This document shows positions 1 to 5,149 of a stretch of 5,149 bases of DNA, one piece after another. Origin of the DNA: Campylobacteraceae bacterium (GTDB lineage: Bacteria > Campylobacterota > Campylobacteria > Campylobacterales > Sulfurospirillaceae); the NCBI GenBank assembly GCA_027055635.1, contig JALUMZ010000335.1, positions 1 through 5,149 of the forward strand, in the 5' to 3' direction. The notes beneath the pieces are model-generated. The model was not told where the DNA came from and ran no database searches. It saw only the letters and a list, made by a program, of their open reading frames with translations. The stretch's first letter is position 1. Each line of letters starts with the position of its first letter. Position numbers and translations under genes: made by a program.

Positions 1-187
1 TCTAACGAAGCTAGATGATACTTTATCTTTTTGCCCAAAGGGTGGTATAATTTGCTCACAATTGCGTCGTTAGTAAGATTTGAAGCTACTAGTAGCTCCT
101 GCATCTTACTGCCTAGCACTTGAGAGCAACTTATACCACTCAGATATGTGTCTAGTGCGTAAGGTCAGTTATTTACTGTAAATTATT
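1..187 (-). ncRNA. ssrS: Structured non-coding RNA, probable 6S RNA (left end outside window)
   Basis: This segment folds into a single rod on either strand. A closing helix pairs 1-17 with 149-164 (about 14 pairs, including G-U, with a bulge at 10). An asymmetric bubble follows (18-39 opposite 142-148), then a terminal hairpin spans 40-141. A helix, bubble and long interrupted stem of about 170-200 nt in total is the known architecture of 6S RNA, which mimics an open promoter and sequesters housekeeping RNA polymerase. The identity is inferred from shape and size, because I cannot match primary sequence. The minus strand is slightly favoured: a TATAAT lies at 200-195 for a start near 187, and the longer bubble arm with a small CTTT/AAAG hairpin would then be on the 3' side, as in E. 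coli 6S. Plus-strand transcription ending at the T-tract 204-209 is the alternative. The closing helix probably continues left of the window. A palindromic mobile remnant is less likely, since mismatches and bulges are spread along the rod as in an RNA. Confidence 0.5.
40..141. repeat. Long imperfect inverted repeat (terminal stem of the structured RNA)
   Basis: The two arms are directly complementary. Positions 40-57 pair with 124-141 in 17 of 18 places (one G-T at 41/140, one mismatch at 51/130). Pairing continues at 59-61/120-122 and 63-65/116-118. A poorly paired patch with a one-base length difference (66-71 against 111-115) follows, then a perfect 8-bp helix 72-79/103-110. The apex is the perfect 14-bp palindrome AGCTACTAGTAGCT at 84-97, folding as a 5-bp hairpin with a CTAG loop. 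Such nested complementarity over 100 bases is not expected by chance and argues for structure rather than coding. Confidence 0.9.
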
Positions 188-188
188 G

Positions 189-209
189 AGTATCATTATA
201 CTGTTTTTT
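189..209 (+). terminator. Weak hairpin plus T-tract, possible plus-strand terminator
   Basis: AGTAT (189-193) and ATACT (198-202) form a 5-bp AT-rich stem with a CATT loop. One G follows, then six T at 204-209. This could end a plus-strand transcript of the upstream RNA or of a gene to the left. The stem is short and weak, and it overlaps the candidate minus-strand -10 box, so both calls are unlikely to be true together. Confidence 0.25.
195..200 (-). promoter_or_regulatory. Candidate -10 box (TATAAT) for the minus-strand structured RNA
   Basis: Read on the minus strand, positions 200-195 are a perfect TATAAT. A start 7-8 bases on would fall near 187-188, just outside the closing helix of the RNA. 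No clear -35 is visible, which is normal for Campylobacterota housekeeping promoters. However, the upstream flank is A-rich rather than T-rich and there is no TGn extension. In this AT-rich gap a chance TATAAT is possible. Confidence 0.35.
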
Positions 210-276
210 GTTTAAAATTTACTGCATTTTTTAGAGAATATTGATATTGCTTAACTCTTTTTAATTAATATTTGTG

Positions 277-282
277 TAAAAT
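277..282 (+). promoter_or_regulatory. Candidate -10 box (TAAAAT) of the pheS operon
   Basis: TAAAAT lies behind a T-rich stretch (about 255-273) and a TGTG at 273-276. This fits the Campylobacterota housekeeping pattern of a good -10 with T-rich upstream DNA and no conserved -35. Transcription would start near 289, giving a leader of about 23 nt, long enough for the Shine-Dalgarno at 300-303. Overlapping alternatives (TATAAA at 284-289, TAAAAT at 286-291) would put the start too close to the ribosome binding site. No leader peptide or attenuator is visible. Confidence 0.4.
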
Positions 283-299
283 ATATAAAATTTATTTAC

Positions 300-303
300 G
301 AGG
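300..303 (+). promoter_or_regulatory. Shine-Dalgarno of pheS (GAGG), sets the TTG start
   Basis: GAGG is followed by 8 bases and then TTG at 312. There is no in-frame ATG near the expected N-terminus. The nearby ATG at 316-318 is in another frame. The site therefore supports the TTG. Confidence 0.65.
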
Positions 304-311
304 CGATAATA

Positions 312-1304
312 TTGAATGAAATAAAACAAGCTATTAATGATTGTGAAAATCTGAAAGATTTAGAGCAGTTTAGATTGTCATTGTTTGGGAAAAAAGGTCT
401 TTTTGCAAAAGAGTTTGTGAAAATGAAAAGTTTACCAAATGAAAAAAAACGAGATTTTGCACAAAAACTAAATGCCGATAAAGAATTTTTTCTAAATTTA
501 TTAAATGATAAAAAGATGATTTTAGAATCTATTGCAATAGAAGAAGAGATGAGAGATGAGAGCGTAGATGTTACTCTTTTTAATTCAACACCTACAAGCG
601 GAGCATTGCATCCCGTTATGGCAACGATGGACAAGATAATCGAGTATTTTTTAAGTATGAATTTTTCAATTCAAGAGGGTCCTTTGGTTGAAGATGATTT
701 TCATAACTTTGAAGCACTGAATTTACCAAAATATCACCCTGCAAGAGATATGCAAGATACATTTTATTTTAAAGATTCCATGTTACTAAGAACTCATACT
801 AGTCCAGTTCAAATAAGAACTATGTTAGAGAGTGAACCACCGATAAGAATTATTTCACCAGGCGCTGTTTTTAGAAGAGATTATGATTTGACTCATACGC
901 CAATGTTTCATCAAATTGAAGGTTTGGTAGTAGATAAAGACGGTGTGGTATCATTTGCAAATTTAAAATATATATTAGAGGATTTCTTAAAGTATATGTT
1001 TGGTGATGTTAAGGTTAGATTTCGTCCGTCATTTTTCCCTTTTACAGAGCCTAGTGCAGAAGTTGATATAAGCTGTATATTTTGCAAAGGAGAGGGTTGT
1101 AGAGTCTGTTCCCAAACCGGTTGGTTAGAGATTTTGGGTAGTGGAGTTGTTGATCCAAATGTCTTTAAAGCTGTCGGTTATGAAGGTGTCAGCGGATATG
1201 CATTTGGTTTAGGTATAGAGAGAGTTGCTATGTTGTTACATAAAATACCAGACTTAAGATCGCTTTTTGAAGGAGATTTGAGACTATTGGAGCAGTTTAG
1301 ATGA
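312..1304 (+). CDS. pheS: Phenylalanyl-tRNA synthetase alpha subunit
   Basis: This is the catalytic subunit of the cytoplasmic (alpha-beta)2 class II enzyme that charges tRNA-Phe with phenylalanine using ATP. It has 330 residues, the usual length. Residues 1-85 are the charged helical, coiled-coil tRNA-binding arm, and about 90-330 form the catalytic domain. Visible family motifs are HPARDMQDTF (142-151), LRTHTSPVQ (159-167), motif 2 around FRRDYDLTHTPMFHQIEG (187-204), the phenylalanine-pocket stretch FRPSFFPFTEPSAEVD (237-252) and motif 3 GLGIERVAML (299-308). A CxxC-x4-CxxC cluster (C255, C258, C263, C266) sits between the FPF region and WLEILGSG. It looks like a small zinc ribbon and is known as a variant in some lineages. 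The start is TTG, chosen from the GAGG site and the full-length N-terminus. The stop overlaps the pheT start by ATGA. Confidence 0.98.
   Translation: MNEIKQAINDCENLKDLEQFRLSLFGKKGLFAKEFVKMKSLPNEKKRDFAQKLNADKEFFLNLLNDKKMILESIAIEEEMRDESVDVTLFNSTPTSGALHPVMATMDKIIEYFLSMNFSIQEGPLVEDDFHNFEALNLPKYHPARDMQDTFYFKDSMLLRTHTSPVQIRTMLESEPPIRIISPGAVFRRDYDLTHTPMFHQIEGLVVDKDGVVSFANLKYILEDFLKYMFGDVKVRFRPSFFPFTEPSAEVDISCIFCKGEGCRVCSQTGWLEILGSGVVDPNVFKAVGYEGVSGYAFGLGIERVAMLLHKIPDLRSLFEGDLRLLEQFR
1289..1292 (+). promoter_or_regulatory. Shine-Dalgarno of pheT inside the end of pheS
   Basis: GGAG within the last codons of pheS lies 8 bases before the pheT ATG at 1301. It supports that start and coupled translation of the two subunits. 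Confidence 0.6.
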
Positions 1305-3634
1305 TTATTACAAAAGAGTGGTTAAACGAATGGATAGAGGTAAAAAATATTGAGACAGAAAAAATAGCAATTGAATTAAACTCTATAGGACTTGAAGTTG
1401 ATAGTATCCAAAAGATAAGGATGCCAAAAAATGTTGTTGTTGGATTAGTTACATCTTGCCAAAAACATCCAAATGCAGATAAATTAAATGTATGCCAAGT
1501 TGATTTGGGTGAAAAAATAGAGCAAATAGTATGTGGTGCAAAAAATGTGGCTGCTGGGCAGATGGTTGCAGTAGCAAAAGTAGGTGCAATTTTACCCGGA
1601 GATTTTAAAATTAAAGAGGCAGTTTTGAGGGGCGTAGAATCAAATGGTATGATCTGCTCCTCAACAGAGCTTGGACTGCCAAAAATCAACGACGGTATTA
1701 TGGTGTTGGATGAGAGTATCGGAGAGTTAATTCCCGGAAAAGAGTTAAGTAGTTTCCCTATTCTAAATGATGATATTATTGAGATTGAATTGACCGCCAA
1801 TAGGGGCGATTGTCTGAGTATTCATGGAGTTGCAAGAGATCTGTGTGTTCCTTTTGATTTAGAGGTAAAGCCGATTAAGGTGGAAGAAGAGGGTGAAAAT
1901 CAACTAGGAATAGGAAGAGTTTTAAATGTCAATGTCGGCGAAAAGATTAAATCTTCCTTCGTTTATAAGGTATTTGACAATAAAGGTGTAAAATCAAATC
2001 TTCTTATTGATTTAAGACTTGCTTTAGTTGGCGAGAGTGATGACAATGTTATTAACAAGATTTTGACTTACGCAACATATTGTACGGGTGTTTTATTGCG
2101 AGCTTACAAGAGTGATGTGTTTGAGCAAAAGAATGATAAAGCATTTGTGGTACTAAGAAAACAGAGTAATAATTTAGATGCTGTTTTAGGTAAAAGAATT
2201 GTTTCGTTTGTTGGTATTTCTCAAGAAGAGGAGAGTATGGCAGATGAAAATAGTAGCAGAGTTATTGTCGAAGCAAATTACTCAAATCCAGATATTATCT
2301 CTGAAAATACATATGATAAAAAGATAAATTCAGATAGACACTTATATAGGTCTAGTAGAGGTAGTGAGCCTGATTTGAATTTTGGTATGAATTATTTAGT
2401 TGATATACTTCAGGCAAATAGTGATATTATGATATATGCAGGAGATCAGCAAATTACACAAGATTATGACGATGTGGTTATAAATATTCATTTAGACGAT
2501 GTAAATAGCATAATTGGTGAGAAAATATCAAAAAATAAAATCGTGTATATACTAAAAAGCCTTGGTTTTGATGTTGTTTTTAATCATGAACAAGAGACGA
2601 TGAAAATAAAAGTTCCTAAATTTAGACATGATATTAAAAATAGACAAGATATTTGTGAAGAGATTGTCCGGATGGTAGGAATTGATAATATAAAAGCAAA
2701 ACCATTGATTTTTGCACAAAGTGCAAAACATAATAAATCATATATAAATTTTAGAAAAAGAGAGCTATATAGATGCAAAGCAGTACAGAGTGGTTTTTTT
2801 GAATCATTGCATTTTATATTTGATGACAAAGCAAGAAGTACAGATTTTGGGTTTGAAACAGTTTTGCCCAAACTAGATTTAGCAAATCCTATAACAAGTG
2901 AGTTAAACTCTTTGAGAATCTCTTTGGTGCCAAATATATTGGATTCTGTAAGTAAAAATATTAAATATGGCAAGAAGTCTGTTCCTCTTTTTGAGATCGG
3001 AACTGTTTTTAATCAAAAAAGAGAAGAGAGTATAAAAATATCTTTTGTCTTTAGCGGTGAAAAGGATTTTGCAAATATATCTAATCATGGTAAATCAGAG
3101 GAGATCGATTTTTACACTTTTGCAAGAATGATTTCAAATATAATCGGAAATTTTGACTTAAAAGTTGATGAGCCAAAAAATAAGTTATCCAATCCTTACG
3201 AGTATGCAATTATACAAAAAGATGGAGATGATTTAGGTTATATTTCAAGACTTCACTCTAATATTCAAAAAGAGTTTGATCTGTACAAAACATATATCTG
3301 CGAACTTGATTTTGATAAATTGCCTTTTGATAAAAAGATAGTAAAACCTTATTCTAGTTTTCAATCAATTTCAAGAGATTTAAGCCTTTTAATCCCAAAA
3401 GATATGCCTTTTTATAAGATTAATAGTTTTATAAAAAATTTAAATATAGAAAACTTAGTAGAGTTTAATGCCATTGATGTTTATAGAAGTGAAGAGCTAG
3501 GAGAGAATATAAGCCTTACTATCAAGTTTAATTTCCAAGCACCTGATAAAACATTGAAAGATAAAGATATATCTGAAGCTATTGATCTTATTTTAAGTTC
3601 ATTAAAAAAAGAGTTTGGTATAGATATAAGATGA
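1301..3634 (+). CDS. pheT: Phenylalanyl-tRNA synthetase beta subunit, divergent editing domain
   Basis: The beta subunit pairs with PheS, binds tRNA-Phe and normally hydrolyses Tyr-tRNA-Phe. At 777 residues it is about normal length for the bacterial family. An OB-type tRNA-binding domain covers about 40-150 (HPNADKL at 56-62, VCGAKNV at 77-83, GVESNGMICSS at 111-121), followed by NRGDCLS at 167-173. The B3/B4 region is about 215-380. B5 is about 390-465, with P439, R442, D444, D450, EE 453-454, R457 and G460 in the usual pattern. The synthetase-like core is about 475-670 (NPITSE at 529-534, LR 538-539, FEIG 564-567). A ferredoxin-like anticodon-binding domain closes the protein at about 684-777 (SRDLSLL at 691-697). 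The canonical B3/B4 signatures, such as a GQPxHAFD-like segment and a GG pair, are missing. Only a remnant RxxRGxEP (350-357) is recognisable. ATGA overlaps link it to pheS before and aroA after. The identity is secure; editing activity is doubtful. Confidence 0.97.
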   Translation: MIITKEWLNEWIEVKNIETEKIAIELNSIGLEVDSIQKIRMPKNVVVGLVTSCQKHPNADKLNVCQVDLGEKIEQIVCGAKNVAAGQMVAVAKVGAILPGDFKIKEAVLRGVESNGMICSSTELGLPKINDGIMVLDESIGELIPGKELSSFPILNDDIIEIELTANRGDCLSIHGVARDLCVPFDLEVKPIKVEEEGENQLGIGRVLNVNVGEKIKSSFVYKVFDNKGVKSNLLIDLRLALVGESDDNVINKILTYATYCTGVLLRAYKSDVFEQKNDKAFVVLRKQSNNLDAVLGKRIVSFVGISQEEESMADENSSRVIVEANYSNPDIISENTYDKKINSDRHLYRSSRGSEPDLNFGMNYLVDILQANSDIMIYAGDQQITQDYDDVVINIHLDDVNSIIGEKISKNKIVYILKSLGFDVVFNHEQETMKIKVPKFRHDIKNRQDICEEIVRMVGIDNIKAKPLIFAQSAKHNKSYINFRKRELYRCKAVQSGFFESLHFIFDDKARSTDFGFETVLPKLDLANPITSELNSLRISLVPNILDSVSKNIKYGKKSVPLFEIGTVFNQKREESIKISFVFSGEKDFANISNHGKSEEIDFYTFARMISNIIGNFDLKVDEPKNKLSNPYEYAIIQKDGDDLGYISRLHSNIQKEFDLYKTYICELDFDKLPFDKKIVKPYSSFQSISRDLSLLIPKDMPFYKINSFIKNLNIENLVEFNAIDVYRSEELGENISLTIKFNFQAPDKTLKDKDISEAIDLILSSLKKEFGIDIR

Positions 3635-4917
3635 GTATATTAAAAGTTTCTCCCAAGGGAAATTTTAGTCAAATCATATATGACATAGCAAGTGATAAGT
3701 CTATCTCTCATAGATGTGCTATTTTTTCTATGCTGAGCAATAAAAGCTCTACTATAAAGAATTATCTACGAGCAGAAGACACGATGTGTACTCTAAATAT
3801 CATTTCAAAGCTTGGCGCTAAGATTTATGATGATGGAGATATCATCACTATAACACCGCCTCAAAGCATAAAGGAGCCGGCAGATATACTTGATTGTGGC
3901 AATTCAGGTACAGCCATTAGGTTGCTGATGGGCTTTTTGTCTTCTCAAAGTGGTTTCTTTGTTCTTAGCGGGGATAGATATTTGAATTCAAGACCTATGA
4001 AAAGAGTGGCAGACCCTTTGAGATCTATAGGTGCCATGATAGGCGGGAGAGACAATGGAGAGTTTGCACCTATTGCTATAAGAGGCAATAGTTCTTTAAG
4101 AGCTTATAACTATACAAGTCAAATAGCTTCAGCTCAAGTAAAAACTGCTATGATTTTAGCAGCACTAGGTAGCAAAGGTGTGTCTGTATATAAAGAGCCC
4201 GTGATGAGCAGAAATCATAGTGAAAAAATGCTAATTGCTATGGGGGCACAGATAGAAATAGATGATACTACTTTGAAAATATATCCTCAAGATACTCCAT
4301 TGGAGCCTCTAAAATTAGAGGTACCCAATGATCCATCTAGTGGTTTCTTTTTTGCTGTTATAGCTTCGATCACAGAAAACTCTCAAATAAGACTAAAAAA
4401 TATGCTCTTAAATGATACTAGGATAGAAGCATATAGAGTATTGGCGCGAATGGGTGCAGATGTAGAGTTTATAAAAACTGATTCAAAATATGAAGATGTG
4501 GGTGATATAGTGATTAAAAGTGCACCATTAAGTGGTGTTGAGGTAAGTAAAAATATAGCATGGCTTATAGATGAGCTTCCCGCTCTCTCCATTGCATTTG
4601 CTGTTGCAAAAGGCAAGAGTATAGTAAAAAATGCAAAAGAGTTGAGAGTAAAAGAGAGCGATAGAATCTCTGTCGTAGTTGAAAATTTAAATAGATGTGG
4701 CATAGATGCAAAAGAGTTTGATGATGGCTATGAGATAGAAGGTGGAGAGTTTAAGAGTGCTAAGATAGACAGCTATGGAGATCATAGGATAGCTATGAGT
4801 TTTGCTATGATTGGTGCTCTAGTTCCAATAGAGATAGAAGATGTCGAGTGCATTAAAACATCTTTTCCAAACTTTATAGAACTGCTTTCAAAAGTAGTAA
4901 ATACAGATTTGCAATAG
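3631..4917 (+). CDS. aroA: 3-phosphoshikimate 1-carboxyvinyltransferase (EPSP synthase)
   Basis: This cytoplasmic enzyme transfers the enolpyruvyl group of PEP to shikimate 3-phosphate, the sixth shikimate step towards chorismate and hence Phe, Tyr and Trp. Its 428 residues are the family norm for the two-domain fold. Visible active-site motifs are SDKSISHR (21-28), GNSGTAIR (90-97), RPMKR (121-125), SAQVK (167-171), DELP with D314/E315, KESDR (341-345), GDHRIAMS (383-390) and K409 in KTSFPNF. RNHSE (194-198), SAQVK and NDTR (261-264) match three motifs used to define class II EPSP synthases. The fourth, normally GDKS/T, is SDKS here. The residue tied to glyphosate tolerance in CP4 (Ala in GNAAT) is Gly93 here. 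The ATG overlaps the pheT stop as ATGA, and only a weak purine-rich stretch precedes it, so translation probably depends on coupling. Confidence 0.97.
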   Translation: MSILKVSPKGNFSQIIYDIASDKSISHRCAIFSMLSNKSSTIKNYLRAEDTMCTLNIISKLGAKIYDDGDIITITPPQSIKEPADILDCGNSGTAIRLLMGFLSSQSGFFVLSGDRYLNSRPMKRVADPLRSIGAMIGGRDNGEFAPIAIRGNSSLRAYNYTSQIASAQVKTAMILAALGSKGVSVYKEPVMSRNHSEKMLIAMGAQIEIDDTTLKIYPQDTPLEPLKLEVPNDPSSGFFFAVIASITENSQIRLKNMLLNDTRIEAYRVLARMGADVEFIKTDSKYEDVGDIVIKSAPLSGVEVSKNIAWLIDELPALSIAFAVAKGKSIVKNAKELRVKESDRISVVVENLNRCGIDAKEFDDGYEIEGGEFKSAKIDSYGDHRIAMSFAMIGALVPIEIEDVECIKTSFPNFIELLSKVVNTDLQ

Positions 4918-4920
4918 GGA
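4916..4920 (+). promoter_or_regulatory. Shine-Dalgarno of ispH overlapping the aroA stop
   Basis: AGGGA shares two bases with the aroA TAG stop and lies 5 bases before the ATG at 4926. It fixes the ispH start, and terminating ribosomes can readily reinitiate there. Confidence 0.65.
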
Positions 4921-4925
4921 TAAAT

Positions 4926-5149
4926 ATGGAAGTTGAATTGGCAAAACATTATGGATTTTGTTTTGGTGTGAAAAGAGCTATAGATATAGCACAAAACTCA
5001 AGAGATGCTTCAACAATCGGTCCTCTGATACATAATAATGAAGAGATTCAAAGATTGAAGAAAGATTATAATGTTGAAACACTCAATGAGTTAAAAGATA
5101 TGGAAAATATAAAAAAAGCTATCATTAGAACACATGGAATACCGAAAGA
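4926..5149 (+). CDS. ispH: 4-hydroxy-3-methylbut-2-enyl diphosphate reductase, N-terminal part
   Basis: This is the last enzyme of the MEP isoprenoid pathway. It reduces HMBPP to IPP and DMAPP with an iron-sulfur cluster (older name LytB). The first 74 codons are present, and the frame is still open at the right edge, so about three quarters of the gene lies outside. The N-terminus MEVELAKHYGFCFGVKRA carries the first cluster-ligand cysteine, C12, in the GFCFGV motif. PLIHNNE (33-39) holds the substrate-binding histidine H36, and IIRTHGIP (66-73) carries H70 in the RTHG motif. It is downstream of aroA with an 8-base gap, consistent with the same operon, as in other Campylobacterota, where rpsA often follows. 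That last point cannot be seen here. Confidence 0.95.
   Translation, partial: MEVELAKHYGFCFGVKRAIDIAQNSRDASTIGPLIHNNEEIQRLKKDYNVETLNELKDMENIKKAIIRTHGIPK

Noticed and set aside
38..47. AAGGGTGGTA resembles the core of a T-box leader, and the next gene is pheS, a classic T-box target.
   Set aside because: The match stops before the conserved ACCGCG part. The site is more than 260 bases before pheS and no terminator/antiterminator pair follows. The bases are used in the long stem 40-57/124-141. T-box leaders are not expected in this phylum.
2..73. CTAACGA (2-8) is complementary to TCGTTAG (67-73), which would make a pseudoknot with the main stem.
   Set aside because: The 7-bp match competes with the longer closing helix 1-17/149-164 and crosses the strong terminal stem. 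It is probably chance or an alternative fold.
1..164. A minus-strand frame stays open from a TGA near 165 to the left edge (GTG at 119, ATG at 104 as possible starts).
   Set aside because: The same bases form a near-continuous 100-base inverted repeat, which explains the sequence better than coding. The peptide is not recognisable and codon choice differs from the neighbours. A gene start hidden here cannot be fully excluded without the sequence to the left.
296..634. Minus-strand open frames opposite pheS, pheT and aroA.
   Set aside because: They lie antisense to strongly recognised genes, have low-complexity Ser/Phe/Ile-rich translations and no ribosome binding sites. They are shadows of the real coding frames.
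363..1302. The 13-base string GAGCAGTTTAGAT occurs near the start (363-375) and at the end (1290-1302) of pheS.
   Set aside because: Both copies encode LEQFR in frame at positions fitting the PheS family ends, flanks differ, and there is no sign of recombination or duplication.

Overview
The window looks like chromosomal DNA of a Campylobacterota (epsilonproteobacterial) bacterium. Four signs support this: the AT-rich composition, the gene order pheS-pheT-aroA-ispH (familiar from Campylobacter, Helicobacter and relatives), the Campylobacterota-like form of PheT, and the very tight gene packing. A free-living Sulfurimonas-like member is my guess. I cannot settle the genus from this window.

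Layout. Positions 1 to about 187 hold no convincing protein gene. They fold, on either strand, into one long imperfect hairpin with three parts: a basal (closing) helix, an asymmetric central bubble and a roughly 100-base terminal stem. The overall size and architecture are those of 6S RNA, the RNA polymerase-binding regulator. The left end lies just outside the window, and the strand is unsettled (minus slightly favoured). Positions 188-311 are very AT-rich. They contain a possible minus-strand promoter for that RNA, a T-tract, and a likely plus-strand promoter and Shine-Dalgarno site for pheS. From 312 to the right edge everything is one plus-strand operon. It runs pheS (TTG start), pheT, aroA and the first 74 codons of ispH, which leaves the window unfinished. 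pheS/pheT and pheT/aroA each overlap by ATGA, so these three should be translationally coupled. ispH starts 8 bases after the aroA stop, with its Shine-Dalgarno site overlapping that stop.

How the genes work together. PheS and PheT form the (alpha-beta)2 phenylalanyl-tRNA synthetase. AroA (EPSP synthase) makes the chorismate precursor from which phenylalanine is built, so supply and use of one amino acid share a transcript. IspH makes the isoprenoid precursors IPP and DMAPP and has no direct link to phenylalanine.

Points worth a second look are the unannotated 6S-like RNA, the strongly altered B3/B4 (editing) region of PheT, and a four-cysteine, zinc-ribbon-like insert in PheS. The four protein genes themselves are ordinary housekeeping genes, and I see no mobile element, CRISPR array or defence system.
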